A DNA stretch of 64,000 nucleotides from PBB1 sp040400875 (GTDB taxonomy: Bacteria > Pseudomonadota > Gammaproteobacteria > Burkholderiales > Burkholderiaceae_C). Positions within the stretch are counted from its first letter, which is position 1. Every line of letters begins with the position of its first letter. The notes below the pieces were generated by a model that was given only the letters and a program-made list of their open reading frames with translations, was not told where the DNA came from and did no database searches. Location of the stretch: contig JBBAPK010000001.1 in NCBI GenBank assembly GCA_040400875.1, forward strand, positions 62,001 to 126,000. Direction: 5' to 3'. The position numbers and the translations under genes are program-made. Shown here piece after piece: positions 46,114 to 55,317 of this stretch.

Positions 46114-47457
46114 TCAGTTGATGTGGGCGGCAGTGTAGGTGGCGCTCTCATGGCCTGTGCTCGAAAGGGCCTGCCTCACCGGCAACTCGAGCGGGCCGCG
46201 GTACAGCGGGCTGCCCATGCGGCTGGACTGCCCGGGTCGCGCCAGCTCAAGGCCGGGCCAGCGATCGAGCATCTGGCCCCACACCGCCTGCGCTTCCATG
46301 AGGGTGAGCGCTGCACCCAGGCACACATGCGGACCCTGACCAAAGGCCATGGACGGCGCGGCACGGCGGGTGAAGTCGAGTTCGTCGGGCCGCTCGTGCT
46401 GCTCGGGGTCGCGATTGGCCGCACCGATGAGTGCCACCACCAGATCGCCCCGGCGCAGGTCCTGGCCATGCAGGCGCAGCGGCGCGGCCACACGTCGGCC
46501 GGTGTACTGCACCGGACTGTCAAAGCGCAGCAGCTCGCGCACGGCGGCGCTCAGCAAGCTGCGGTCGTTGTGCAGCGACTGCCAGGCGCCGGCTTGCCCG
46601 AGCAATATTTGCAGCCCGTTGGCCAGCAGGTGGCGGGTGGTCTCGTGGCCTGCAAACAGCAGCATCACGCATTGAGCCAGCAACTCGGCGCAGCCACGAA
46701 TCTGCCCGGCAGTCTCTGCGCGCAGCAGCCGGTCGAGGACATCGTCACGCGCCGGGTCATCACCCTCACGGCGACGGCGCTGCAAGGCCGCATCGAAGGC
46801 GGCTGCCATCGAAAGCAAGGCGGCTTGCGCGCGCAGGGCTTGATCGCGCGTGGGCTCGCTGGCGCCCAGAAAGGCGGCGAGTTCGTCCGAGCCCGCCATG
46901 AATTCACCGGTTGCGGCGTGCGACTCGACACCCATGAGCATGGCGATGGCCTGCGCCGGCAGTGGGCGCGCGACCGAACTCACAAAGTCAAAGCCGGCGT
47001 GCGCATCGAGCGCGCCGAGCCGATCGGTGATGGCTTGGTCGAGCCGTGGGGCCAGCTGCTGCAAGTCGGATGCGCGAAACGCGGTGGCGAGCACCTGGCG
47101 AATGCGCAGGTGGTCGGGCGCGTCCAGAAAGATCATCGCCCGTGCAAACAGACGCTGAAAACCACGCAACTCGCTTCGCGGCTCGTGGCCGCGCATCACC
47201 CAGCCGCCGGTGCGCTGCGCCGAAAAGCGCGCATCGCGCAGCACCATGTCGACATCGGCGTGGCGCGACACCAGCCATGCGCCGCCGAAGAACTCGTCGC
47301 TCCACACCAGCGGCGCGGACTCGCGCAAGCGGCGATAGGTCGGGTACGGGTCGGCGAGAAAGCCGGTGTCGAGCAGCGGCCCGCCCAGGCAAGCCGCAGC
47401 TGTCGGGGCGCCGGGCGGCGGCGCAAGGCTCGCCGGCGCCCGGCCCCGGTCTTGCAT
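46114..47457 (-). CDS. Cytochrome P450
   Basis: A 447-residue soluble P450 with I-helix oxygen-activation motif 'MLLFAGHETTRHLLANGLQI', K-helix ExxR as ELLR in 'AAVRELLRFDSPVQYTGR', and heme loop 'MAFGQGPHVCLGAALTLMEA' containing the axial Cys. It resembles bacterial class I P450s that hydroxylate small lipophilic substrates; no ferredoxin or reductase gene is adjacent, so electron donors must be elsewhere. The start ATG 47457 shares a base with the sucD stop (TGATG), and the longer open frame merely reads antisense-like sequence of sucD. Substrate unknown. Confidence 0.92.
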   Translation of the reverse strand: MQDRGRAPASLAPPPGAPTAAACLGGPLLDTGFLADPYPTYRRLRESAPLVWSDEFFGGAWLVSRHADVDMVLRDARFSAQRTGGWVMRGHEPRSELRGFQRLFARAMIFLDAPDHLRIRQVLATAFRASDLQQLAPRLDQAITDRLGALDAHAGFDFVSSVARPLPAQAIAMLMGVESHAATGEFMAGSDELAAFLGASEPTRDQALRAQAALLSMAAAFDAALQRRRREGDDPARDDVLDRLLRAETAGQIRGCAELLAQCVMLLFAGHETTRHLLANGLQILLGQAGAWQSLHNDRSLLSAAVRELLRFDSPVQYTGRRVAAPLRLHGQDLRRGDLVVALIGAANRDPEQHERPDELDFTRRAAPSMAFGQGPHVCLGAALTLMEAQAVWGQMLDRWPGLELARPGQSSRMGSPLYRGPLELPVRQALSSTGHESATYTAAHIN

Positions 47458-48350
47458 CAAAGCTGTTTCTTGAGGAGCTTGGCCATCTCGGAAGGGTTGC
47501 GCGTGACGGTGAAGCCGCACTCTTCCATCACGGCCAGCTTGGCATCCGCAGTGTCGGCACCGCCCGAGATCAGCGCGCCGGCGTGGCCCATGCGCTTGCC
47601 TGCTGGTGCGGTCACGCCAGCGATGAAGCCGACGATGGGTTTTTTCATGTTTTTCTGGCACCAGCGCGCGGCCTCGGCCTCATCGGGGCCACCGATCTCG
47701 CCAATCATGATCACGGCGTCGGTGTCCGGGTCGTCGTTGAACAACCTCATGATGTCGATGTGCTTGAGACCGTTGATCGGGTCACCACCGATGCCGACCG
47801 CGCTCGACTGGCCCAGACCGATTTCGGTGAGTTGCGCCACCGCTTCATAGGTCAGCGTGCCTGAGCGGCTGACCACGCCGATGCGGCCCTTGCGGTGGAT
47901 GTGGCCCGGCATGATGCCGATCTTGATTTCCTCGGGCGTGATCAGGCCTGGGCAGTTGGGGCCGAGCAGCAGCGTCTTCTTGCCACCGGCGGCTTCCTTC
48001 TTGTGCATCTTGTTGCGCAATTCGAGCATGTCGCGCACGGGAATGCCTTCGGTGATGCAAATGGCCAGATCAAGGTCGGCCTCAACGGCTTCCCAGATGG
48101 CGGCCGCGGCACCGGGTGGCGGCACGTAGATGACGCTGACGGTGGCGCCCGTGGCATTGGCAGCTTCGCGCACGCCGGCGTAAATGGGAATGCCTTCGAA
48201 GTCTTCGCCGGCTTTCTTGGGGTTGACGCCGGCGACGAAACAGTTCTTGCCGTTGGCGTAGTCACGGCACATGCGGGTGTGGAACTGGCCCGTCTTGCCG
48301 GTGATGCCTTGCGTGATGACCTTGGTGTCTTTGTTGATCAGGATGCTCAT
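47457..48350 (-). CDS. sucD: Succinyl-CoA synthetase subunit alpha
   Basis: The alpha subunit of the TCA-cycle enzyme that makes succinate and ATP from succinyl-CoA. It has the CoA-binding Rossmann N-terminus 'VITQGITGKTGQFHTRMCRD', 'GPNCPGLITPEE', and the phospho-histidine loop 'RMGHAGALISGG'. Length is 297 residues, as in the family. It is 26 bp downstream of sucC and ends overlapping the P450 start. Confidence 0.97.
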   Translation of the reverse strand: MSILINKDTKVITQGITGKTGQFHTRMCRDYANGKNCFVAGVNPKKAGEDFEGIPIYAGVREAANATGATVSVIYVPPPGAAAAIWEAVEADLDLAICITEGIPVRDMLELRNKMHKKEAAGGKKTLLLGPNCPGLITPEEIKIGIMPGHIHRKGRIGVVSRSGTLTYEAVAQLTEIGLGQSSAVGIGGDPINGLKHIDIMRLFNDDPDTDAVIMIGEIGGPDEAEAARWCQKNMKKPIVGFIAGVTAPAGKRMGHAGALISGGADTADAKLAVMEECGFTVTRNPSEMAKLLKKQL

Positions 48351-48376
48351 GGTGTGTGTCCTTAGTCGCAGGGCGC

Positions 48377-49540
48377 TTACTTTTGCAGCGCGGCCATCAC
48401 GGCCTTGGCCGCGTCGGCCATCGAGTCGGCGCTGATGATGGGCAGGCCGCTGTCAGCGAGCATCTTCTTGCCGATGTCTTCGTTGGTGCCCTTCATGCGC
48501 ACGACCAGCGGCACATTGAGGTTGACCGCCTTGCACGCGGCGATCACGCCTTCGGCAATGGTGTCGCAACGCATGATGCCGCCGAAGATGTTGACCAGGA
48601 TCGCCTTGACCTTGGGGTTGCCCAGCATGATCTTGAAGGCTTCGGTCACCTTCTCGGCGGTGGCGCCACCGCCCACATCAAGGAAGTTGGCCGGCTCGGC
48701 GCCAAACAGCTTGATGGTGTCCATGGTGGCCATGGCCAAGCCGGCGCCGTTGACCAGACAACCGATGTTGCCGTCGAGCTGGATGTAGGCCAGATCGAAC
48801 TTGCTGGCTTCGATCTCGGCGGGATCTTCCTCGTCGAGGTCGCGATAGGCCACGATTTCGGGGTGGCGATACAGCGCGTTGGTGTCGAAGTTGAACTTTG
48901 CGTCAAGCGCCTTGATATTTCCCGAGCCTTCGAGGATCAGCGGGTTGATCTCGGCCAGGCTGGAGTCGGTCTCCGTGTAGCAGGTGTAGAGCTTCCTGAA
49001 GATGTCGATGGCCTGCGGCTGGCTGGCTGCCGGGATGCCGATGCCGTTGGCGAGCTCGGCGCCTTGTGCGTCGGTGAGGCCGATCAGCGGGTCGACGAAC
49101 ACCTTGATGATTTTTTCGGGCGTGTCGTGGGCGACCTGCTCGATGTCCATGCCGCCTTCGCTCGAGGCCATCAGCGCGACCTTTTGGGTGCCGCGATCGG
49201 TGACGGCTGCGACGTAGTACTCGTGTTTGATATCGGCGCCTTCTTCGACCAGCAGGCGACGCACTTTTTGGCCTTCGGGGCCGGTCTGGTGCGTCTTGAG
49301 CTGCATGCCGAGGATCTCGCCGGCCAGCTTCTTGACGTCATCGAGCGAGCGGGCGAGCTTGACGCCACCGCCCTTGCCGCGACCACCCGCGTGAATCTGA
49401 GCCTTCACCACCCACACCGGGCCGCCCAGCTTTTCGGCGGCTTCCGACGCTTCATGGACGCTGAACGCTGCATAGCCCCGGGGAACAGGGATGCCATAAC
49501 GGGCGAGCAGCTCTTTGCCTTGGTATTCGTGAATCTTCAT
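48377..49540 (-). CDS. sucC: Succinyl-CoA synthetase subunit beta
   Basis: The nucleotide-binding beta subunit (ATP-grasp fold). N-terminus 'MKIHEYQGKELLARYGIPVP' is near invariant, with 'WVVKAQIHAGGRGKGGGVKL' in the ATP-grasp part and 'LVNGAGLAMATMDTIKLFGA' and 'FGGIMRCDTIAEGVI' in the C-terminal flavodoxin-like domain. ATG 49540 gives 387 residues; the extra open frame upstream is not conserved. First gene of sucCD; the 238 bp between it and recX holds no gene I can see and should contain its promoter. Confidence 0.97.
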   Translation of the reverse strand: MKIHEYQGKELLARYGIPVPRGYAAFSVHEASEAAEKLGGPVWVVKAQIHAGGRGKGGGVKLARSLDDVKKLAGEILGMQLKTHQTGPEGQKVRRLLVEEGADIKHEYYVAAVTDRGTQKVALMASSEGGMDIEQVAHDTPEKIIKVFVDPLIGLTDAQGAELANGIGIPAASQPQAIDIFRKLYTCYTETDSSLAEINPLILEGSGNIKALDAKFNFDTNALYRHPEIVAYRDLDEEDPAEIEASKFDLAYIQLDGNIGCLVNGAGLAMATMDTIKLFGAEPANFLDVGGGATAEKVTEAFKIMLGNPKVKAILVNIFGGIMRCDTIAEGVIAACKAVNLNVPLVVRMKGTNEDIGKKMLADSGLPIISADSMADAAKAVMAALQK

Positions 49541-49778
49541 GCGGAGACTTTCTGGCTGGAGAAGTTTTCGAAGGGGCTGGACCACGGAGGTGCCGTTACT
49601 GCGTCTGGCTTGGCGGTCCGCGCATTCCGAAATCGGGCTTTGAAGGCCTGCTGGCATCGCGCCAGTGGCTCGGAAAATGCGCTGCGAATGTAGCACCCTG
49701 ACCTGTCTCGAAGCCTGGGGCGGCGGGGCGCGCTTGTTTGCAAAAGGTGGCCCGGGTGCTGCCGACGGGTTCCGCCGA

Positions 49779-50357
49779 TCACGTCTGGCCGTCTGGGTCG
49801 GGTGTGGCGCCGTCGCCAAGCTCGCGCAGAACCTGCCAGATCACTTCGGCAGAAAAGCCACGCCCGGCAAGAAACCGGGCCTGTCGCGCTTTGTCGGAAA
49901 GTGAGACAGCCGCGTCACCGAATTTGCGCTGCCGCACCGCGCGAGCGCGCTCGCGTTCGCTTTGCCTCAGATCGGCCGACAGGTCTGCGGTGAGCTCGAG
50001 TGCGTGCTGCGACAGCTCTTGGCGGATGCGCAGGTTGCCAAAGCGAGACTGCCTGGCGTGCACACGGCTTTCGACGAAGCGTTCTTCGCTGAGGTGGCGG
50101 TGCGACTGCAACCAGTCGAGCAATGCATCGACCTCGTTTGCGACAGCGGCTGCTGCCGGCCCAGCCGCGCTGGCGTCAGGCTCGGGCTGGTGGGCGCTGT
50201 CAGGGTCATCGCCGGCTCGCACTGGCTGGGCCGCCAGCCGTGCGAGCGCGTCGGCCCGGGCTTGGCGCATCAACTTGCGACGCAATTCGAGGCGGCTGTG
50301 CTCTCGTTGCGCCAGCCACTGCAAGGCCCGACCCTTGAGCGACAGGCGCGGTCGCAT
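49779..50357 (-). CDS. recX: Recombination regulator RecX
   Basis: RecX binds RecA filaments and limits their growth. The helical repeats are recognisable: 'LKGRALQWLAQREHSRLELR', 'VDALLDWLQSHRHLSEERFV', 'RQSRFGNLRIRQELSQHAL' and 'KARQARFLAGRGFSAEVIWQ'. The 192-residue product is longer than most because of a low-complexity Ala/Pro/Asp insertion at about residues 46-70 between the first two modules. It is 38 bp downstream of recA in the conserved order. Confidence 0.9.
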   Translation of the reverse strand: MRPRLSLKGRALQWLAQREHSRLELRRKLMRQARADALARLAAQPVRAGDDPDSAHQPEPDASAAGPAAAAVANEVDALLDWLQSHRHLSEERFVESRVHARQSRFGNLRIRQELSQHALELTADLSADLRQSERERARAVRQRKFGDAAVSLSDKARQARFLAGRGFSAEVIWQVLRELGDGATPDPDGQT

Positions 50358-50395
50358 GGGGAGCGATACCTACCTGGTGGGGTTGGCTCGGGCGC

Positions 50396-51496
50396 TCACT
50401 CGGCAGCGGCAGCGGCAGCAGCGGCGGCGGCAGCAGCGCGCGTCTTGGCTGGCTTGACCACCTCGCCCTCGGGCGAGGGCAGAACGCGGATGCCCACGGC
50501 CTCACGAACAAGGTTTTCGATCTCAAACGAAAGCGCGGGGTTCTCGCGCAGGAACTCGCGCGCGTTGTCTTTGCCCTGACCGATCTTTTCGCCTTTGTAG
50601 GCGTACCAGGAGCCACTCTTTTCAAGCACCTTGGCCTCGACCCCCATGTCGATGATCTCGCCTTCGCGGCTGATGCCTTCACCGTAGAGGATGTCGAACT
50701 CGGCGGTCTTGAACGGTGGCGACACCTTGTTCTTGACGACCTTGACCTTGGTCTCGTTGCCGATAACCTCTTCGCCCTTCTTGATGCTGCCCACGCGGCG
50801 GATGTCGAGCCGCACCGAGGCGTAGAACTTGAGCGCGTTGCCACCGGTGGTGGTTTCGGGGCTGCCGAACATGACGCCGATCTTCATGCGGATCTGGTTG
50901 ATGAAGATGACCATGGTGTTGGTCTTCTTGATGGTGCCGGTGAGCTTGCGCAGGGCCTGGCTCATCAGGCGGGCCTGCAAGCCGGGCAATGAGTCGCCCA
51001 TTTCGCCTTCGATCTCGGCCTTGGGGGTGAGCGCGGCGACCGAGTCGATGACCACCAGATCAACCGAGCCCGAGCGCACCAGCGCGTCGACGATCTCGAG
51101 CGCCTGCTCGCCGGTGTCGGGCTGGCTGATGAGCAGTTCTTGCAGGTTGACGCCGAGCTTTTGCGCGTAGGCGGTGTCGAGCGCGTGTTCGGCGTCGATG
51201 AAGGCGCAGGTGCCGCCGAGCTTTTGCATCTCGGCGATGACCTGCAGCGTGAGCGTGGTCTTGCCGCTGGACTCAGGGCCGTAGATTTCAACCACCCGAC
51301 CGCGCGGCAGGCCGCCCACGCCCAAGGCGATGTCCAGGCCCAGCGAGCCGGTGGACACGACCTCGATGTCGTCGATGACCTCGCCCTCACCGAGCCGCAT
51401 GATGGTGCCCTTGCCGAACTGCTTTTCGATTTGCGCCAGGGCGGCTTGCAGGGCTTTGGCTTTTTCGGTGTTCAGGGCTTTGACGGGTGCGTCCAT
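50396..51496 (-). CDS. recA: Recombinase RecA
   Basis: RecA catalyses strand exchange and triggers LexA cleavage. It has Walker A 'EIYGPESSGKTTLTLQ', 'CAFIDAEHALD', Walker B 'VDLVVIDSVAALTPKAEIEG', and DNA loops L1/L2 around 'MGDSLPGLQARLMSQALRKL' and 'NQIRMKIGVMFGSPETTTGG'. ATG 51496 gives 366 residues; the open frame upstream runs through the promoter. The C-terminus ends in 12 alanines and Glu instead of the usual acidic tail, encoded by GCC/GCT repeats. A LexA box lies 37 bp upstream. Confidence 0.97.
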   Translation of the reverse strand: MDAPVKALNTEKAKALQAALAQIEKQFGKGTIMRLGEGEVIDDIEVVSTGSLGLDIALGVGGLPRGRVVEIYGPESSGKTTLTLQVIAEMQKLGGTCAFIDAEHALDTAYAQKLGVNLQELLISQPDTGEQALEIVDALVRSGSVDLVVIDSVAALTPKAEIEGEMGDSLPGLQARLMSQALRKLTGTIKKTNTMVIFINQIRMKIGVMFGSPETTTGGNALKFYASVRLDIRRVGSIKKGEEVIGNETKVKVVKNKVSPPFKTAEFDILYGEGISREGEIIDMGVEAKVLEKSGSWYAYKGEKIGQGKDNAREFLRENPALSFEIENLVREAVGIRVLPSPEGEVVKPAKTRAAAAAAAAAAAAE

Positions 51497-51532
51497 GGGC
51501 TTTCTCCGGAATTTGAAAGTGATTATTACAAA

Positions 51533-51552
51533 TACTGGATGTTTGTACAGTA
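51533..51552 (-). promoter_or_regulatory. LexA (SOS) box of recA
   Basis: TACTGGATGTTTGTACAGTA fits the betaproteobacterial/E. coli LexA consensus TACTG-N10-CAGTA, with both half-sites perfect. It lies 37-56 bases before the recA ATG, in the only gap between rodA and recA, so recA is under direct SOS control. Confidence 0.93.
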
Positions 51553-51607
51553 CTTTTTTGCAGCGTTCTTGCCTGATGCCGCGCCGCCGCGCCAACCCCC
51601 GTCGCGC

Positions 51608-52759
51608 TCAGCTTGGCACCCGGCGGCTTCTGGAAATTGACATCAGCATGCCCAGTCCCAGCCCCAGCGTGACCATGGCGGTGCCACCGTAGCTGATGAA
51701 AGGCAGCGGCACGCCCACCACCGGCAAGATGCCGCTGACCATGCCCATATTGACGAAGGCATAGGTGAAAAAGCTCATGGTGACCGCGCCGGCCAGCAAG
51801 CGGGTGAACACGTTGGGCGCTTCGGCGGCAATCACCAAACCGCGCAGGATCAAGAAGGTGAAGCCCAGGATCAGTCCGATGCAGCCGACCAAGCCGAATT
51901 CTTCGGAAAACGCCGCAAAGATGAAGTCGGTGGTGCGCTCGGGAATGAACTCAAGGTGGGTTTGCGTGCCCATCATGAAGCCCTTGCCGAACACGCCGCC
52001 CGAGCCGATGGCGATCATTCCCTGAATGATGTGAAAGCCCTTGCCCAGTGGGTCGGTGGTCGGGTCGAGCAGGGTGCAAACACGGTTCTTCTGGTACTCG
52101 CGCAGCATCGGCCACACCACATCGGGCTGGCAGATGGCGTCGCCCGACAGCGCCAGCGCGGTGATGGCCCCACCGGCCAGCAGCGCCACCGGAATGATCA
52201 GCTTCCACGACAGCCCGGCAAAGAAGATCACGAACAGCCCCGACGCCAGCACCAAGATGGCGGTGCCCAAGTCAGGCTGCTTGACGATGAGCCCCACCGG
52301 CACGGCCAGCAGAGCGAGCGCAACCACGAAATCAAGTACCCGCAAATGTCCCTCGCGACGCTGAAACCACCACGCCAGCATCAGCGGCATGGCGATCTTC
52401 AGCACCTCGCTGGGCTGAATGACCAAGCCCAGATCGAGCCAGCGCGTAGCGCCCTTCTTGGTGACGCCCAACAGCGCGGTGGCCACCAGCAGCGCCACAC
52501 CCACCGCATACAGCGGCACGGCCAGCGCCATCAGGCGCTGCGGCGGCACCTGCGCCACCAGAAACAGGATCACCACGGCCAGCAGCATGTTGCGTCCGTG
52601 GTCGGCGAAGCGGCTACCGTGGTCAAAGCCGGCCGAGTACATCGTGAGCAACCCGAAGGCCGCCAGGATCAGCAGCGCCAGCAGCAACCAGACATCGAAG
52701 CCGACAAACGCAGGGACCACACGCTGCAGCAACGAAGGCTTGTCGAAGGTCGGTCTCAT
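51608..52759 (-). CDS. rodA: Rod-shape SEDS glycosyltransferase RodA
   Basis: The peptidoglycan glycosyltransferase of the elongasome, partner of PBP2. It is a 383-residue polytopic protein with about ten helices and SEDS signatures 'MYSAGFDHGSRF', 'QPSEVLKIAMPLMLAWWFQR', 'KQPDLGTAILVLASG' and 'FIPERTTDFIFAAFSEEFGL', the last with the catalytic Asp. The C-terminus 'VPLPFISYGGTAMVTLGLGL' is typical. It overlaps mrdA by four bases and is the last gene of the mreBCD-mrdA-rodA operon. Confidence 0.96.
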   Translation of the reverse strand: MRPTFDKPSLLQRVVPAFVGFDVWLLLALLILAAFGLLTMYSAGFDHGSRFADHGRNMLLAVVILFLVAQVPPQRLMALAVPLYAVGVALLVATALLGVTKKGATRWLDLGLVIQPSEVLKIAMPLMLAWWFQRREGHLRVLDFVVALALLAVPVGLIVKQPDLGTAILVLASGLFVIFFAGLSWKLIIPVALLAGGAITALALSGDAICQPDVVWPMLREYQKNRVCTLLDPTTDPLGKGFHIIQGMIAIGSGGVFGKGFMMGTQTHLEFIPERTTDFIFAAFSEEFGLVGCIGLILGFTFLILRGLVIAAEAPNVFTRLLAGAVTMSFFTYAFVNMGMVSGILPVVGVPLPFISYGGTAMVTLGLGLGMLMSISRSRRVPS

Positions 52760-54783
52760 GGCTGGGGTGCCTGCGCCTGAGATGCGGCTTCGGATGCGGC
52801 TGAAGCTGCTGAAGCCGCTGACGCGGCCCGGTCGCTGGCCGACAGCGGGATGTCCGAGGGCTGCCGAGCCACCCCGATCGGTGCGCTGGTCTGACCCTGC
52901 TGGGTGAGCTCGACGTCTTGTGCGCTGGGGTAGCGCTGCATCAGCCAGTAGTCGAACACCCGGCGGGCGATCGGCGCGGCAGCCACCGCGCCAAAGCCTG
53001 AATTCTCGACCACCACGGCCACCGCGATGGTCGGTGCATCGACGGGTGCAAACGCGATGTAAAGCGAGTGGTCGCGCTGGTGCTCGTCGAGCTTGGCGGC
53101 GTTGTACTTTTCGTTTTGGCGGATGCCCACCGCCTGCGCGGTGCCGGTCTTGCCGCCGGTGGCATACGGTGCGCCGACGAACACCCGGGTCGAGGTGCCC
53201 TGCTGGGTGACGCCGTACATCGCACGGCGGATGAGCTCGACATGTTCGGGCTTGAGCGCCAGCGGCGGCAGGGCATCGCTGGCCACTTGCCGACGTTCGC
53301 GCGTGACCACGTCTTCGATCTCGCGCACCAACCGCGGCTCAAAGCGCAGCCCGCCCGATGCCAGCGTGGCGGTGGCGCTGGCCAGCTGCAGCATGGTGAA
53401 GTTGTTGTAGCCCTGGCCGATGCCCAGCGAGATGGTCTCGCCGGCATACCACTTCTGCTGCTCGGGGCGCTTGTAGGCGTGGCGCTTCCATTCGGTCGAT
53501 GGCAGCAAGCCGGTCACCTCGCCTTGGATGTCGATGCCCGTCTTGCGGCCCAGGCCGAACGGCTCGAGCTGGTCGTGAATGGTGTCGACGCCCAGTTCGT
53601 TGGCCAGCGAGTAGTAGTAAACGTTGCTCGACTTGACGATGCTGGCCACCATGTCGACCGGCCCCAGCCCGACATCGCCGTGGCTGCGAAAGGTGTGGTT
53701 GCCGAACTGGAAGGTGCCGCCGTCGTTGATGACGGTGCTCGGGCTGCGCTTGCCGGTGACGAGCGCGGCCATGGCCATGAAGGGTTTGAAGGTGGAGCCC
53801 GGCGGGTAGGTTCCGCGCAGCGCCCGGTTGAGCAGCGGCTTGTCGATCGACTCATTGAGCTCGCGCCACGATTCGGCGTCGATGCCGTCGACGAACAGGT
53901 TGGGATCGAAGGTCGGCTTGCTGACGAAAGCGAGCAACTCGCCGTTGCGCGGATCGATCGCCACCAGCGCGCCGCGACGCTCGCCGAACAGCGTCTCGAC
54001 CATCGCCTGCAGGCCGATGTCAATGCTCATCACCAGCTTGTTGCCCGGCGTCGCGCCGTTGCTGCGCAAGCGCCGCACCGCGCGGCCATTGGCGCTGGTC
54101 TCGACCTCCTCGAAGCCGGTGGTGCCGTGCAGCTGCGACTCGTAGCTTTGCTCGACACCGAGCTTGCCGATGTACTCGGTGCCTCGGTAGTTGGCCGCAT
54201 CGTCGGTGTCGTCGATGGCTTCCTTTTCGGCCTGGTTGATGCGGCCGATGTAGCCGATCAGGTGGCTGCCGACATCACCGAGCGGGTAGCTGCGAAACAG
54301 CCGCGCCTTGACCTCGACCCCTGGAAAACGGTAACGCTGCGCGATGAAGCGAGCCACCTCCTCGTCGGTGAGCTTGGTGCGGATCGGCAGCGACTCGAGG
54401 TTGCGGCTTTCATCGCGCAGGCGCTTGAATCGCTTGCGGTCGCGCGGCTCGATGTCGATCACCCCGGCCAGCGCGTCGATGGTGGCTTCGAGGTTGACCA
54501 CGCGCGCCGGCATGATCTCCAGCGTGTAGGCCGAGTAGTTGTCGGCCAGCACCACGCCGTTGCGGTCCACGATGAGCCCGCGGTTGGGCGCGATGGGCAC
54601 CACCGAGATGCGGTTGTTCTCGGCGCGCACGCTGAGCTCTTCGTGCTGGTAGATCTGCAGGTGCACCAGCCGCGCGGCCAACAGCCCAAAACAGCCGAGC
54701 ACGAAGGCGGCCGCCGCGAACACGCGCAGGCGAAAGCGGCCCAGGTCCTGTTCGACGTTCCTGACTTCGGTGTTCAAGTCCAC
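52756..54783 (-). CDS. mrdA: Penicillin-binding protein 2
   Basis: The transpeptidase of lateral wall growth. It is a 675-residue class B PBP with an anchor helix ('VFAAAAFVLGCFGLLAARL', residues about 19-40), a pedestal domain, and the catalytic motifs SxxK as STFK in 'TYPPGSTFKPFMAM', SSN in 'VKSSNVYYYSLANELG', and KTG in 'YATGGKTGTAQAVG'. The C-terminus is a Ser/Ala/Gln-rich tail of about 40 residues. It sits between mreD (12 bp) and rodA (4-bp overlap). Confidence 0.96.
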   Translation of the reverse strand: MDLNTEVRNVEQDLGRFRLRVFAAAAFVLGCFGLLAARLVHLQIYQHEELSVRAENNRISVVPIAPNRGLIVDRNGVVLADNYSAYTLEIMPARVVNLEATIDALAGVIDIEPRDRKRFKRLRDESRNLESLPIRTKLTDEEVARFIAQRYRFPGVEVKARLFRSYPLGDVGSHLIGYIGRINQAEKEAIDDTDDAANYRGTEYIGKLGVEQSYESQLHGTTGFEEVETSANGRAVRRLRSNGATPGNKLVMSIDIGLQAMVETLFGERRGALVAIDPRNGELLAFVSKPTFDPNLFVDGIDAESWRELNESIDKPLLNRALRGTYPPGSTFKPFMAMAALVTGKRSPSTVINDGGTFQFGNHTFRSHGDVGLGPVDMVASIVKSSNVYYYSLANELGVDTIHDQLEPFGLGRKTGIDIQGEVTGLLPSTEWKRHAYKRPEQQKWYAGETISLGIGQGYNNFTMLQLASATATLASGGLRFEPRLVREIEDVVTRERRQVASDALPPLALKPEHVELIRRAMYGVTQQGTSTRVFVGAPYATGGKTGTAQAVGIRQNEKYNAAKLDEHQRDHSLYIAFAPVDAPTIAVAVVVENSGFGAVAAAPIARRVFDYWLMQRYPSAQDVELTQQGQTSAPIGVARQPSDIPLSASDRAASAASAASAASEAASQAQAPQP

Positions 54784-54795
54784 GCTCGAGCCCCG

Positions 54796-55317
54796 TCAAA
54801 GCGGTCGGTTCTGATCACGGTCGGGCGCGCGCCGCTGTGGCGCGAGCAGCAAGATGGTCACCAGCGGCCACAGCAGGGACTCGAACACCGGCGCGAGCAG
54901 TGCCGGCCAGCCGGGCAACATGCCGCCGACGATCATGCGCACGGCAAACGACACCAGGTGCGCCACGATGAACAGCGGCAGGATCTGCAGCGCCTGCAGT
55001 GGCAGCGTGAACCAGACCAGGCGTCGGTGAATGGCGGTGGCGAAGTAGCCCAGCAGCGTGTAGGCCAGCGCGTGCTGACCAAGGATGGCGCCGTCGTGCA
55101 CGTCCATCAGCAAGCCGAACACGAAAGCCGCGCCAACACCCACGCGGCGCGCCTGATGCACGTTCCAGAACACCAGCACCACCGCGAGCACATCGGGCGC
55201 AGCGGCATGACGACCCAGCGGCAACAGGTTCACGGCGAGCGCGGCCAGCAAGCTGAGCCACAGGAACAGCGGATTGACCGGCAGCAGCAACTGGTCGGAA
55301 GCCTGGCCCCTGATCAT
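54796..55317 (-). CDS. mreD: Rod-shape protein MreD
   Basis: A 173-residue inner-membrane protein of the elongasome with five to six helices ('LLLPVNPLFLWLSLLAALAV', 'VGAAFVFGLLMDVHDGAILG', 'ALLAPVFESLLWPLVTILLL'). The 'GLL.DV..G..LG.HAL.Y' pattern is the family signature. It overlaps mreC by four bases. Identity rests on signature and position. Confidence 0.93.
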   Translation of the reverse strand: MIRGQASDQLLLPVNPLFLWLSLLAALAVNLLPLGRHAAAPDVLAVVLVFWNVHQARRVGVGAAFVFGLLMDVHDGAILGQHALAYTLLGYFATAIHRRLVWFTLPLQALQILPLFIVAHLVSFAVRMIVGGMLPGWPALLAPVFESLLWPLVTILLLAPQRRAPDRDQNRPL

